Shown: positions 1-8,399 of the stretch, one piece after another
How the letters are laid out: each line of letters opens with the position of its first letter
Numbering within the stretch: the stretch's first letter is position 1
DNA from: JAFIEN01 sp051859505
GTDB lineage: Bacteria > Pseudomonadota > Alphaproteobacteria > Rhodobacterales > Rhodobacteraceae
Length of the DNA stretch: 64,000 nucleotides
Assembly (NCBI GenBank): GCA_051859505.1
Contig: JBHYFN010000009.1
Location: 49,809 to 113,808 of the forward strand
Direction of reading: 5' to 3'
The notes under the pieces: generated by a model
Database searches by the model: none
What the model was told of the DNA's origin: nothing
Seen by the model: the letters and a program-made list of their open reading frames with translations, nothing else
Made by a program: the position numbers and the translations under genes

Positions 1-195
1 GAGTATTTCTTCATGGGCGACAATCGCGACAATTCGACCGACAGCCGCGTGCCACAAGCGGCCCGCGGCGTCGGCACGGTGCCGCTCGAGGATATCGTCG
101 GCCGGGCGGATCGGGTGATCTTCTCTTCGGCGGGTCGGTCCATCCTCGCGTTCTGGACCTGGCGCTCGGATCGCTATTTCAAGAGGATCGAGTGA
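1..195 (+). CDS. lepB: Signal peptidase I, C-terminal end (partial at window edge)
   Basis: The window opens inside this gene, so only the last 64 codons are seen. Signal peptidase I is the inner-membrane serine protease that removes signal peptides from exported proteins on the periplasmic face. The visible part carries the motif MGDNRDNSTDSR at residues 5-16 of the fragment, a conserved late box of the S26 family. The catalytic Ser and Lys would lie upstream, outside the window. The TGA stop overlaps the GTG start of rnc, so the two are probably translationally coupled. The lepB-rnc-era-recO order is typical of alphaproteobacteria and supports the call. Confidence 0.93.
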   Translation, partial: EYFFMGDNRDNSTDSRVPQAARGVGTVPLEDIVGRADRVIFSSAGRSILAFWTWRSDRYFKRIE

Positions 196-872
196 GGCTC
201 TCGGCCGAACTGAAGGCCTTTTGCGACAGGCTCGGCCACAGTTTCGCCCGGCCTGAACTCATTGTGCAGGCCCTCACCCATGGCTCGATCACGGGGCCGA
301 ACCGGGAAGACAACCAGCGCCTCGAGTTTCTGGGGGATCGCGTGCTGGGGCTCGTCATGGCCGAGGCGCTTCTGGCCGCAGACCGTGATGCGGCCGAAGG
401 TCAGATCGCCCCGCGCTACAACCGCCTTGTCCGGCGTGAAACCTGTGCCGAGGTTGCCCGTGACATCGACCTCGGTGCGGTTCTGCGGCTGGGTCGTTCC
501 GAGATGAAATCGGGCGGACGGCGCAAGGAGGCGCTCCTCGCGGATGCGATGGAGGCGGTGGTGGCGGCGGTCTATCTTGACGCGGGGTTCGATGCGGCAC
601 GGGCTGTGGTGCTCGGGCTTTGGGGCGACCGGATCGGGGCGGTCCAGAAGGACGCCCGCGATGCCAAGACGGCCTTGCAGGAATGGGCCCAGGCCCGGGG
701 CGAATTGCCGCCAAGCTATGTGGAGCTCGAGCGGTCTGGCCCCGATCATGCGCCGGTCTTCACGATCGAGGTGAGGCTTGCCTCCGGCGCGTCGGAACAG
801 GCTCGGGCCGGCTCGAAGCGGCAGGCCGAACAGATGGCCGCCGCGATGCTTCTTGAAAGGATGCAGGGATGA
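192..872 (+). CDS. rnc: Ribonuclease III
   Basis: This 226-residue enzyme cleaves double-stranded RNA in rRNA processing and mRNA turnover. The N-terminal endonuclease domain has the signature NQRLEFLGDRVLGL at residues 41-54, with the catalytic Glu45 and Asp49. A second acidic segment, DAMEAVVAAVYLDAG, follows near residue 120. The C-terminal third is a double-stranded-RNA-binding domain ending in GSKRQAEQMAAAMLLERM. Length is normal for the family. The start is a GTG overlapping the lepB stop, and the stop overlaps the era ATG, so lepB, rnc and era read as one coupled unit. Confidence 0.96.
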   Translation: MRLSAELKAFCDRLGHSFARPELIVQALTHGSITGPNREDNQRLEFLGDRVLGLVMAEALLAADRDAAEGQIAPRYNRLVRRETCAEVARDIDLGAVLRLGRSEMKSGGRRKEALLADAMEAVVAAVYLDAGFDAARAVVLGLWGDRIGAVQKDARDAKTALQEWAQARGELPPSYVELERSGPDHAPVFTIEVRLASGASEQARAGSKRQAEQMAAAMLLERMQG

Positions 873-1792
873 CCGAGCAAATCGAGCCGGAAACGCGGGC
901 AGGTTTTGTCGCGTTGATCGGAGAGCCGAATGCCGGGAAGTCGACGCTGTTGAACCGGATGGTCGGGGCCAAGGTCTCGATCGTCACACACAAGGTGCAG
1001 ACCACGCGCGCAAGGATCCGCGGTGTGGCGCTGCAGGGCAGCGCCCAGATCGTCTTTGTCGATACGCCCGGCCTGTTCCGGCCAAGGCGGCGGCTGGACC
1101 GGGCGATGGTGGCCGCGGCCTGGAGCGGGGCGGCGGATGCCGATGTGATCGTCTTGCTGATCGAGGCGCATCGCGGGCTGACCGCGGGGGTGGCGGCGAT
1201 CCTCGAAACCCTCTCGACCCGGGTGCGGGATGTGCCGGTGGCCCTGGCGATCAACAAGATCGACAGGGTGCAGTCGGAACATCTGCTGGACCTGGCCCGC
1301 AAACTCAACGAGGCCTATCCGTTCGAAAAGACCTTCATGATCTCGGCCGAGCGCGGGCATGGCTGCGATGATCTCAAGGCCTGGCTGGCCGAGCGGATGC
1401 CGAAAGGGCCCTGGCTTTATCCCGAGGATCAGATCGCCGATCTGCCGCTGCGGATGATCGCGGCCGAAATCACGCGGGAAAAGCTGACGCTGCGGCTGCA
1501 TCAGGAACTGCCCTATGAGCTGACGGTCGAGACGGAGAACTGGGAACAGCGCCCCGATGGCTCTGTGCGGATCGACCAGATCGTCTATGTCGCGCGCGAT
1601 GGGCACAAGGGGATCGTGCTGGGGCGCGGCGGCGAGACGGCCAAGGCGGTCGGTCAGGCGTCGCGGGCCGAGCTCGAGGCCTTTCTGGGGCATCGCGTCC
1701 ATCTTTTCCTGACGGTCAAGGTCCGGCCCAACTGGCTGGAAGAGGCAGAGCGCTATTCCGAGATGGGGCTCGATTTCCGCGACGGAGGCTGA
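869..1792 (+). CDS. era: GTPase Era
   Basis: Era is an essential Ras-like GTPase that binds the 3' end of 16S rRNA during 30S assembly. This 307-residue protein has the P-loop GEPNAGKST near residue 17, the switch-II motif DTPG, the NKID guanine-specificity motif, and a C-terminal KH domain. The KH GxxG-type loop reads GRGGETAKAVG, where many homologues have GKGG. The ATG overlaps the rnc stop. A six-base gap separates it from the next gene. The rnc-era pairing is conserved, so the assignment is secure. Confidence 0.96.
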   Translation: MTEQIEPETRAGFVALIGEPNAGKSTLLNRMVGAKVSIVTHKVQTTRARIRGVALQGSAQIVFVDTPGLFRPRRRLDRAMVAAAWSGAADADVIVLLIEAHRGLTAGVAAILETLSTRVRDVPVALAINKIDRVQSEHLLDLARKLNEAYPFEKTFMISAERGHGCDDLKAWLAERMPKGPWLYPEDQIADLPLRMIAAEITREKLTLRLHQELPYELTVETENWEQRPDGSVRIDQIVYVARDGHKGIVLGRGGETAKAVGQASRAELEAFLGHRVHLFLTVKVRPNWLEEAERYSEMGLDFRDGG

Positions 1793-1798
1793 GGGGCC

Positions 1799-2125
1799 AT
1801 GAGACTGGCCAGCGGGATCTGGGTTTCGGCCTATCTGGCGCGGCTCAGGGTCGAGGGTATTCCCGCTTTCGTCGTGGCCAGGGGCGATGAAACGGCCGGG
1901 GCGGTGATGGTGAAGCTCAACACGCTTGACGGGCAGGCGGTGCTGCATCAGCGGTCTTTCGACCCCGTATCCGGCGATCGGCGCTGGATGGTGCTTGCCC
2001 GGGGGGCGGAGTCCGAGGTGGATGGTTCCATCGCACGCCAGCGGGGATATGATCCTGACCTGTGGGTGATCGAAGTGGAGGACCGTGCCGGGCGCCACCT
2101 GCTGGACGATCCGGGACTGACGTGA
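1799..2125 (+). CDS. DUF1491 family protein
   Basis: This 108-residue soluble protein of unknown function matches what I know of DUF1491, a family largely limited to alphaproteobacteria and often found between era and recO. It begins MRLASGIWVSAYLARLRVEG and contains a central Asp/Arg-rich stretch followed by the acidic segment DPDLWVIEVEDRAG near the C-terminus. No transmembrane segment, signal peptide or catalytic motif is visible. Context suggests co-transcription with rnc-era, but no function can be assigned from sequence alone. Confidence 0.8.
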   Translation: MRLASGIWVSAYLARLRVEGIPAFVVARGDETAGAVMVKLNTLDGQAVLHQRSFDPVSGDRRWMVLARGAESEVDGSIARQRGYDPDLWVIEVEDRAGRHLLDDPGLT

Positions 2126-2137
2126 CGGGCGGGGCGC

Positions 2138-2191
2138 AAAAATCTTCGTACGAAGATTTTTGAAACAAGAATTCCCGTACGGGAATTCTTG
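2138..2191. repeat. Twin-palindrome intergenic element, copy 1
   Basis: Two perfect palindromes stand in tandem between DUF1491 and recO. The first (2138-2161) is 24 bp with arm AAAAATCTTCGT. The second (2166-2191) is 26 bp with arm CAAGAATTCCCGT. Both are centred on CGTACG and are AT-rich against a strongly GC-rich background. A related pair lies at 25878-25932 with different arm sequences that still pair perfectly or almost so. It behaves like a dispersed structured repeat rather than a single operator. It ends 21 bases before the recO start and so lies in or near the recO leader. Confidence 0.8.
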
Positions 2192-2212
2192 CCCGGCGGC
2201 CAGCGAGGGCAC

Positions 2213-2965
2213 ATGATCGAATGGCGGGATCAGGGCGTGGTGCTGAGCGTGAGGGCGCATGGCGAAAGCTCGGCCATCGTTCAGGTCTTTACCGAAACCC
2301 ACGGGCTTCATGGCGGTATCGTCCGGGGGGGTGCCGGGCGTCGTATGGCGGCCACGCTGCAACCCGGCAGTCAGGTCGCGGTGGTCTGGCGCGCGCGGAT
2401 CGAGGATCACCTGGGTGCCTTCGCGGTGGAACAACTGCGCAGCCGCGCCGCCGTGGCGCTGGGCGACCGCCTGGCCCTTGCCGGGCTGACGGCCGTTGCC
2501 GCCCTGCTTTGTGCGGTTCTGCCCGAGCGCGAAGCGCATGGCAGCCTGTACCTCAGGACGATCGGCCTGCTGGACCTGCTGGGTGACACCGATCTTTGGC
2601 CGCTGGCCTATCTGCGATGGGAACTCGCCCTGCTCGAAGAGCTGGGCTTTGCGCTCGACCTTGGATCCTGTGCCGTGACCGGCCGGACCGAGGATCTGGC
2701 CTTCGTCTCGCCCAGGACAGGCCGGGCCGTCTCGCGGGACGCGGCGGGGGACTGGGCCGACCGGCTGTTGCTCCTGCCGCCGCTGCTTGCCGGCAGAGGC
2801 ACGGGGCAACCGGCGGAGGTGGCCGAGGCGCTTGGGCTGACCGGCTATTTCATGGCGAACCGTCTGTTTCGGTCCTTGGGCGATCGCCCGGTGCCCGCGG
2901 CCCGCGCCCGGTTGATCGACAGTCTTTCGAAGCTGGGCGACGGGGGGGCCGGGCTGGCGTTCTAG
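2213..2965 (+). CDS. recO: DNA repair protein RecO
   Basis: RecO works with RecR (and RecF) to load RecA on gapped DNA. The 250-residue product starts MIEWRDQGVVLSVRAHGESS, the typical N-terminal OB-fold opening, and continues into an alpha-helical C-terminal half with SLYLRTIGLLDLLGD-type helices. The ATG at 2213 is preferred to an upstream TTG at 2189, because the TTG lies inside the palindrome repeat and a purine-rich AGCGAGGG stretch precedes the ATG. The position downstream of era is the usual alphaproteobacterial arrangement. Confidence 0.93.
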   Translation: MIEWRDQGVVLSVRAHGESSAIVQVFTETHGLHGGIVRGGAGRRMAATLQPGSQVAVVWRARIEDHLGAFAVEQLRSRAAVALGDRLALAGLTAVAALLCAVLPEREAHGSLYLRTIGLLDLLGDTDLWPLAYLRWELALLEELGFALDLGSCAVTGRTEDLAFVSPRTGRAVSRDAAGDWADRLLLLPPLLAGRGTGQPAEVAEALGLTGYFMANRLFRSLGDRPVPAARARLIDSLSKLGDGGAGLAF

Positions 2966-3007
2966 CCTTCCCCAGTGGCCACCGGGCGGGGGATCGGGCG
3001 CTTGAGC

Positions 3008-3033
3008 CCCGGGTTACGTCTCTGCAACCCGGG
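3008..3033. terminator. Stem-loop between convergent genes
   Basis: CCCGGGTT and AACCCGGG form an 8-bp perfect stem around a 10-base loop. It lies between the convergent ends of recO (2965) and the kinase gene (3065). There is no clear T-run, so it is at best a bidirectional terminator of the GC-hairpin kind common in these genomes. Confidence 0.5.
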
Positions 3034-3064
3034 TCTTCGACCGATACCGCCCGCGCCCGCGAGG

Positions 3065-4048
3065 TTACTCTGCGTCTTCTGCGCCCGGAGATGGATCGGC
3101 TGGCTCTGCCTCCAGCCCAAGACCCCGCCGCAGTCGGCTTTGCCATCGCAGGTCCGGCGCCCAGCCGGCCTTTTGCGCAGCAAGCCAGAGGCCACCGCCC
3201 AGGGCATCCAGCCGGCCCGCCTGTGGGGGTTGCCCCAGCGCGTCAGCAACCGCCCGAGACAGAAACCGGCTGTGGAAGACCGAACCCGCCGGGCACCATG
3301 AGAAACCGGGTGCAAGGCCCGCCCGCCTTGCGGCGGCCCTCGCCTGCAGGGACAGCTCTCGCGCGGCCTCCACCAACAGGCCTTGGGCCGCCGGATCACC
3401 GGCTTGCGCGAGACTGTCCACCACCTGCGCAAGCTCGGCAATCGCGGTGCGGGGATGGGGCTGACCCATCAACCAGTCCAGAAACGGAAAGGGCGTCGCG
3501 TCAGACAGCCCCATCCGGGCAAGCAGCGCCCGGGCGAAGGCCAGATCGGGCCCTTCCCGACGTCCGTCCCAGGCCTGGCTCGCCAGGCGCAGCGCCGTCT
3601 GGCCGATCCAGAAGGCGCTGCCCTCGTCGCCGATCAGATCGCCCCAGCCCCCGACCCGATGCAGCCCGTCAGGCCCCGAGGCCATCGCCATCGAGCCGGT
3701 GCCGGCCAGGAGAAGTACCCCCTCCTCGCCCGCAAAGGCGCCGTGCCAGGCCAGCGCGACATCGTTCATGACCAGCGCCGCGCTCAGGTGCCTTGCCACC
3801 AGCCTGTCCATCGCTGCGTCGTGGTCGGGCACCTCGCCATGACCGGGCAGGCCCAGCACGACGAAGGCGGGCACTCCGACCGAGGTGATCTGCCCGATCG
3901 CCTGCGAGAGGTTCTCTGCCCAGGCCGGATTGTCCTGCGGATTGCAGCCCGCGGCCCGGGGCAGGATCGTGACGGCTCCGTCCCTGTCGGCCAGAGCGAT
4001 GGCGGTTTTCGTGCCTCCGCCATCCACTGCTGCAACGAAATCCCGCAT
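3065..4048 (-). CDS. BadF/BadG/BcrA/BcrD-type sugar kinase (N-acetylglucosamine kinase-like)
   Basis: This 327-residue protein has the ASKHA-fold ATPase signature of N-acetylhexosamine kinases. The phosphate-1 motif VDGGGTKTAIALAD is at residues 8-21, followed by LAGTGSMAM (phosphate-2 region) and the GGWGDLIGDEGSAFWIG segment typical of NAGK-like kinases. It probably phosphorylates a free hexose, hexosamine or related sugar in the cytoplasm. It sits 13 bases downstream of the xylitol-dehydrogenase-like gene on the same strand, so the two likely form one operon. The exact substrate cannot be told from sequence. Confidence 0.85.
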   Translation of the reverse strand: MRDFVAAVDGGGTKTAIALADRDGAVTILPRAAGCNPQDNPAWAENLSQAIGQITSVGVPAFVVLGLPGHGEVPDHDAAMDRLVARHLSAALVMNDVALAWHGAFAGEEGVLLLAGTGSMAMASGPDGLHRVGGWGDLIGDEGSAFWIGQTALRLASQAWDGRREGPDLAFARALLARMGLSDATPFPFLDWLMGQPHPRTAIAELAQVVDSLAQAGDPAAQGLLVEAARELSLQARAAARRAGLAPGFSWCPAGSVFHSRFLSRAVADALGQPPQAGRLDALGGGLWLAAQKAGWAPDLRWQSRLRRGLGLEAEPADPSPGAEDAE

Positions 4049-4061
4049 CGGGTGACGCTCC

Positions 4062-5180
4062 CTAAGGCAGCTTGATCTGCAGCTTCACATCCGCGGCCCG
4101 CCCTTCGACCGCCCGGTCGAAGGCGGCGACGCTGTCGGCGAAGGCGAAGGTTTCGGTGATCAGGGGCGTGAGGTCGACCTTGCCCGCCGCCATCAGCGCG
4201 ATGGCGCGTTCATATTGGTGGGCATAGCGAAAGACCGTCTCGACCCGCGCCTCCTTCGTCGAGGCGGCGGCCACATCGAAGGGCACCGGCGCGAGCGGCA
4301 GGCCCACGGCGACAACCGTGCCCGCGGGGCGCAGCAGATCGAAGATCCCGTCCCAGGCGGCCCCCGCCCCCGAACATTCAAAGACCATGTCCGCCCCCCA
4401 TCCGCCGGTCAGGTCGGCCACGACGGCGCGCGGATCCTGGCGCGTGATGTTGACCGGGACGATCCCCGGATAGGCTGCGGCGATGTCGAGCTTGGGCTGT
4501 GCCAGATCGGTCAGCACCACCTGTGCACAGCCCCCGGCCAGCGCGGCCAGCGCAACCATCGTCCCGATCGGGCCCGCACCCAGAACGACAGCGGTATCTC
4601 CGGGGCGTATCCCGGCCTTGGCGGCCGCCTGCATGCCGACGGCGAAAGGTTCGACCATCGCGCCTTGCGCCATGCTCACACTGTCGGGCAGGCGGAAGGT
4701 ATAGGCCGCGGGATGAACGACATGCGCCGTCAGGACGCCGTGAACCGGCGGCGTGGCCCAGAACCGCACCGCCGGGTCAACGTTGTAAAGCCCCAGCCGC
4801 GCCGCGCGGGAGGACGGATCGGGGATGCCCGGCTCCATGCAGACCCGGTCGCCGACCGCCAGAGTGGTGACACCCGGACCCAGTTCGACGACGGTGCCCG
4901 CCGCCTCGTGGCCCAGCACCATCGGCGCCTCGACGACGAAAGGGCCGATCCGGCCATGGGTGTAGTAATGCACGTCCGATCCGCAGATCCCGACCGTGTC
5001 GATGGCGATGCGCACCTCGCCCGGCCCCGGTTCCTGCGGCAGGTCGATCTCGCGCAGGCGCAGGAGGTTCTGGCGCTCGAGGACGAGGGCGATTGCGGGG
5101 GCCGTTGCGGGCGCTGTTTCGGTGGCCATTTCGGGCGCTCTTTCGGGGGCGGCCCTGCCTGGGGTGGGTGCTTCGGTCAC
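4062..5180 (-). CDS. Zinc-type polyol dehydrogenase (xylitol/sorbitol dehydrogenase-like)
   Basis: This is a 372-residue medium-chain dehydrogenase that likely oxidises a sugar alcohol to a ketose with NAD. The catalytic-zinc region GICGSDVHYYTHGRIG and the GHEAAGTVVELGPGV motif are clear, and the Rossmann loop reads VVLGAGPIG. The structural-zinc lobe has lost its cysteines (EPGIPDPSSRAARLGLYNVD), as in the animal sorbitol dehydrogenase and some bacterial xylitol dehydrogenases. The GTG at 5180 is chosen because GGAG lies 6-7 bases upstream. It gives a Pro/Ala-rich N-terminal extension of about 30 residues before the usual start. A later ATG (MATETAP) is the alternative. Confidence 0.85.
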   Translation of the reverse strand: MTEAPTPGRAAPERAPEMATETAPATAPAIALVLERQNLLRLREIDLPQEPGPGEVRIAIDTVGICGSDVHYYTHGRIGPFVVEAPMVLGHEAAGTVVELGPGVTTLAVGDRVCMEPGIPDPSSRAARLGLYNVDPAVRFWATPPVHGVLTAHVVHPAAYTFRLPDSVSMAQGAMVEPFAVGMQAAAKAGIRPGDTAVVLGAGPIGTMVALAALAGGCAQVVLTDLAQPKLDIAAAYPGIVPVNITRQDPRAVVADLTGGWGADMVFECSGAGAAWDGIFDLLRPAGTVVAVGLPLAPVPFDVAAASTKEARVETVFRYAHQYERAIALMAAGKVDLTPLITETFAFADSVAAFDRAVEGRAADVKLQIKLP

Positions 5181-5248
5181 GTGCTGCTCCTGTCGGGACG
5201 GCGCAGGGATGGCATCCGTCCCGGCGATCGGCAAGGTGTTGCGGCCGA

Positions 5249-5872
5249 CTATTTGGGATGGGGCAGCAGGACGCAGGGCATGTCGATCAGCCCCGGCAGA
5301 TCCAGGGTGCGATAGCTTTCGCAATCCGCCAGCGCCTCGCGGTCGGCCTCGGCCTGGGTGGGCACGTCCCAAAGGATCGCATAGGCGCCGTCCGCACTGA
5401 CGGCAAAGGCCTTGAAGCCGGCCTTGTCGGCGAATTCCTCGTAGTAGACGGTCACTTCGGGTGTCAGCGTGATGTCGCCGGGGCGCGGTTCGACATATCC
5501 CGCCGGGACGATCTCGGCGATCAGCATGCACTGGTCGTTCAGGCGCAGGCATTCCGCCATCGCCACGGAATGCGCCGCGCCAAGCGAGTTCGTGGTCAGC
5601 GAATAGCCCCAGCCGCCATCCTTCGACAGCGCGAAGGCCGCGAAATAAGAGGCCCTGCCGAATTCATTGTCGAAAACCGACTGGGCCGAGGCCGGGATCG
5701 GCAGTCTCGACAGCATCCGCAGCTCGCTCTCGGGCGAATAGGTGACGACGCGGCGGGCGGGCAGGATGTAATCCACGGGGTGCAACGGCCCGCTTGCCCC
5801 GGGGGCGGCGGGGAGGACGGGAAGCGCAGGATGGGCGCCCATGAAAACTGCGAAGGTCAATTCGATCAACAT
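5249..5872 (-). CDS. Hypothetical protein with two similar repeats
   Basis: This 207-residue product is not recognised with certainty. It contains two related segments, YFAAFALSKDGGWGYS...MAECLRLNDQCMLIAEIVP and FKAFAVSADGAYAIL...REALADCES, each a small domain ending in a Cys-containing stretch. Similar proteins in related genomes sometimes carry the doubtful label '5-aminolevulic acid synthase'. Nothing here supports that enzyme, as there is no PLP-binding fold and the protein is far too short. A hydrophobic, Ala/Pro-rich N-terminus could be a weak export signal. AAAGGA precedes the ATG by six bases. Confidence 0.6.
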   Translation of the reverse strand: MLIELTFAVFMGAHPALPVLPAAPGASGPLHPVDYILPARRVVTYSPESELRMLSRLPIPASAQSVFDNEFGRASYFAAFALSKDGGWGYSLTTNSLGAAHSVAMAECLRLNDQCMLIAEIVPAGYVEPRPGDITLTPEVTVYYEEFADKAGFKAFAVSADGAYAILWDVPTQAEADREALADCESYRTLDLPGLIDMPCVLLPHPK

Positions 5873-5942
5873 GAAATATCCTTTCCATCAGCCGTGCCGC
5901 TGGGGATGATCCTGCCATCACCGGTTGCCGCAGGCAATCGGC

Positions 5943-7169
5943 TCAGCCGCCGGCCAGAGACGGATCCGACTCTTTCGGCTGCCCAAGCCGCGGATGCAGC
6001 CGCCCGGCCACCGCCCAGGCCACGAACATGCCGCCACCGCAGGCCGCGAAAAGCCCGGCCACAGGCGAGACCATGAGCACCAGCGCCGCCACGGCCGGGG
6101 TCAGGATGCCCGAAATGTCGCGGAAGCTGGAATAGACGGCGGCCATTTCCGTCCGTTCCGACGGCTTGACGGCCATCAGGAACGGCAGGCTGCCGCAGAC
6201 ATCCAGCATCACAAGCCCGATCGAGGCGACAAAGAGCAGGGCAACGGCCAGCCAGGGCACCGGCGCCGCAATCCAGGCCGCCACGAACATGACCCCTGCA
6301 AAGGCAAAGCTCCAGCGCACGGATGTCCGGACCGAGACCCTCCGCACGATCCGCAGCATCAGGGGCGTGGCGAACAGCATCCCGTTCGAGGCCGACATGG
6401 CCAGACCGCCCAGCGTTTCGCCCAGGCCGTTCTGGATGCAGAAGATCGGCAGATAGACCGCATAGACCCACCAGCCGGTCGACCGGATCACCGCAAACAG
6501 CCAGCCGGCGATCAGGCGGGGCTGCTGGCGAAACCGGTCAAGATAGGCCAGCGGGTTCGGGGCGGGGCCTCGGGCGCGGGAGATCTGCTTGCCGTTGCCA
6601 AGGCGAAACTTCCAGAACACCGCAACCATCGCAACGGCGAACAGCCCCGCCAGGAGGAAGGGCGCCGGCTCCCACCAGTTCAGCAGCAAAACGCCCAGCA
6701 CCGGCCCGATCGTCCAGCTGGCCGCGGAAAACAGCATCCGGGTGGATTCGTTGCGCCCCAGCTCCTGCCGGTTGATGTAGTCGAGGACATAGGCCGAAAG
6801 CGTGACGTTGAACGTCACCGTGCCGATCCCGTTCACCACAAGCCCCGCCGCCTTGAGCGCGGGCACGCCCGTCATGACAAGGCCGGCCCCGATCAGGTAA
6901 AGCACACCCGACAACGTATAAAGCCAGCGCCGCGGCACGTGGCGCGAGGCATAGGGCACGAAAAGCCCGCAGAACAGCGAGACGAACCCCGCGATCAGAT
7001 AGACGGCCGAGACGGTGCTGCCATCGCCAAAGGCACGATAGAGGACCAGCGGCATGACCGACATCAGAAGCCCGCGAAAGGCGGCTTCCAGAGCGGCGAG
7101 GATCGCGAAATGCTCGACCCGCGGCGTCGGCGAATGCGTCAGATAGACGGGGCTGCGGGGCGCGATCAT
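5943..7169 (-). CDS. Major facilitator superfamily transporter
   Basis: This roughly 408-residue integral membrane protein has about 12 hydrophobic segments, starting with AILAALEAAFRGLLMSVMPLVLY. A basic cytoplasmic loop (SRHVPRRWLY) follows the second or third helix, as in the MFS motif-A region. The substrate cannot be inferred. The start at 7169 (MIAPRSPVYLTH) is preferred to an ATG 45 bases upstream because homologous carriers start close to the first helix, but neither has a strong ribosome-binding site. It is transcribed divergently from the epimerase gene at 7356. Confidence 0.8.
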   Translation of the reverse strand: MIAPRSPVYLTHSPTPRVEHFAILAALEAAFRGLLMSVMPLVLYRAFGDGSTVSAVYLIAGFVSLFCGLFVPYASRHVPRRWLYTLSGVLYLIGAGLVMTGVPALKAAGLVVNGIGTVTFNVTLSAYVLDYINRQELGRNESTRMLFSAASWTIGPVLGVLLLNWWEPAPFLLAGLFAVAMVAVFWKFRLGNGKQISRARGPAPNPLAYLDRFRQQPRLIAGWLFAVIRSTGWWVYAVYLPIFCIQNGLGETLGGLAMSASNGMLFATPLMLRIVRRVSVRTSVRWSFAFAGVMFVAAWIAAPVPWLAVALLFVASIGLVMLDVCGSLPFLMAVKPSERTEMAAVYSSFRDISGILTPAVAALVLMVSPVAGLFAACGGGMFVAWAVAGRLHPRLGQPKESDPSLAGG

Positions 7170-7355
7170 CTGTGGCCTGCACGGGCGGCGGTCTTGTGCC
7201 CAGTGAACAGGCATCGCGCGAAATCACAAGCGGTTTCGGGGTCTCTCGAACCTTATTCTCTTTCCTCGGGTCGGGTCCGGCGGGACGGCGTGCCGAACGG
7301 GCTTTCCGGCGAGGCCGACCGTCCTATCTGTCACTCAAAGCCCGAGGACACAGCC

Positions 7356-8399
7356 ATGACCCGAACCATCCTTCTGACCGGCGCCTCCGGCTATATCGCC
7401 AAACATGTGGCGCTGAAGCTGCTGGACGCCGGATTTCGCGTCAGGGCCTCGGTCCGCACCCCCGCCCGCGCCGATGAGGTCCGCTCGGCCCTGGCCCCGC
7501 ACTTGGCCCCGCACCTCGCCGATGGCACGGGCCTCGAGGACCGGCTGAGCTTCGTCCCCCTCGATCTTGGCCGGGACGAGGGCTGGGCCGAGGCGATGGA
7601 CGGCGTCGAGGCGCTGGTCCATACCGCCTCGCCCTTTCCGCTGGCGCAGCCGAAGGATGAAGCCGACCTGATCCGCCCCGCTGTCGACGGCACGTTGCGG
7701 GCGCTTTCGGCGGCCCATGCTGCCGGGATCGACCGGGTCGTGCTGACCTCCTCGGTGATCGCCGTAGCCGGGGGCAGGTTGCCGGCCGGAAAGCCGGCCT
7801 TCGACGAAGAGGACTGGACCGACCCCACCGATCCCGCCGTCACCGCCTACGGCCGCTCCAAGACATTGGCCGAGCGGGCCGCATGGGATTTCGTCCGCGA
7901 CCGCGCGCCGGGCATGAAACTGACGACGATCAACCCGGCACTGGTCCTTGGCCCGCCGCTGGACCTTGCCTTCGGCAGTTCGGTGTCCATCGTCGAACGC
8001 CTGCTGCGCGGCAAGGATCCGGCCATGCCCCGGGTCGGATTTCCCATCGTCGATGTGCGCGACGTGGCCGAGATGCACCTGCGCGCCCTCACCCTGCCGC
8101 AGACCGAAGGGCAGCGTTTCCTCGCCGCCGAGCGGTTCCTGTGGTTCCAAGAGATCGCGGCCATCCTCAAGGCCGAGTTCCCCGACCGCAGGATCCCCAC
8201 CCGCCGCGCGCCCGATGCGCTGGTGCGGGTGCTCGCCCTGTTCGACACGTCGATCCGCACAGTCCTTCCCGCGCTCGGCCGCCGCGACGAGGTCAGCGCG
8301 GAACGGGCCCGTTCGGTGATGGGCCTGTCCTTCATCCCGGCGGATCGCACGATCATCGAGACGGGCCGTTTCCTGATCGAAAGCGGCGCGCTGCGCTGA
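7356..8399 (+). CDS. NAD-dependent epimerase/dihydroflavonol-reductase-like oxidoreductase
   Basis: This 347-residue extended short-chain dehydrogenase has the N-terminal Rossmann motif TGASGYIAKHV (residues 8-18), the strand VLTSSVIAV and the active-site YGRSKTLAE with the canonical Tyr-x-x-x-Lys. It resembles aldehyde or dihydroflavonol-4-reductase-like proteins that reduce small carbonyl compounds with NADPH. The natural substrate is unknown. The start is the ATG after GAGGACACAGCC. Its stop at 8399 abuts directly the stop of the convergent permease gene at 8400, leaving no room for a terminator between them. Confidence 0.82.
   Translation: MTRTILLTGASGYIAKHVALKLLDAGFRVRASVRTPARADEVRSALAPHLAPHLADGTGLEDRLSFVPLDLGRDEGWAEAMDGVEALVHTASPFPLAQPKDEADLIRPAVDGTLRALSAAHAAGIDRVVLTSSVIAVAGGRLPAGKPAFDEEDWTDPTDPAVTAYGRSKTLAERAAWDFVRDRAPGMKLTTINPALVLGPPLDLAFGSSVSIVERLLRGKDPAMPRVGFPIVDVRDVAEMHLRALTLPQTEGQRFLAAERFLWFQEIAAILKAEFPDRRIPTRRAPDALVRVLALFDTSIRTVLPALGRRDEVSAERARSVMGLSFIPADRTIIETGRFLIESGALR

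Noticed and set aside
746..2809. Long open frame on the minus strand opposite era, DUF1491 and recO
   Set aside because: It runs antisense to well-supported genes; its protein is rich in Arg, Pro, His and Gln as expected for the shadow of GC-rich coding DNA, with no family match.
5249..5872. Annotation as 5-aminolevulinate synthase, a label sometimes given to this family
   Set aside because: The protein is about half the size of that enzyme and lacks any PLP-enzyme motif.
5925..7355. Long plus-strand frame running through the MFS gene into the epimerase gene
   Set aside because: Upstream part is antisense to a clear 12-helix transporter. Only the part from the ATG at 7356 matches a protein family, so the gene starts there.
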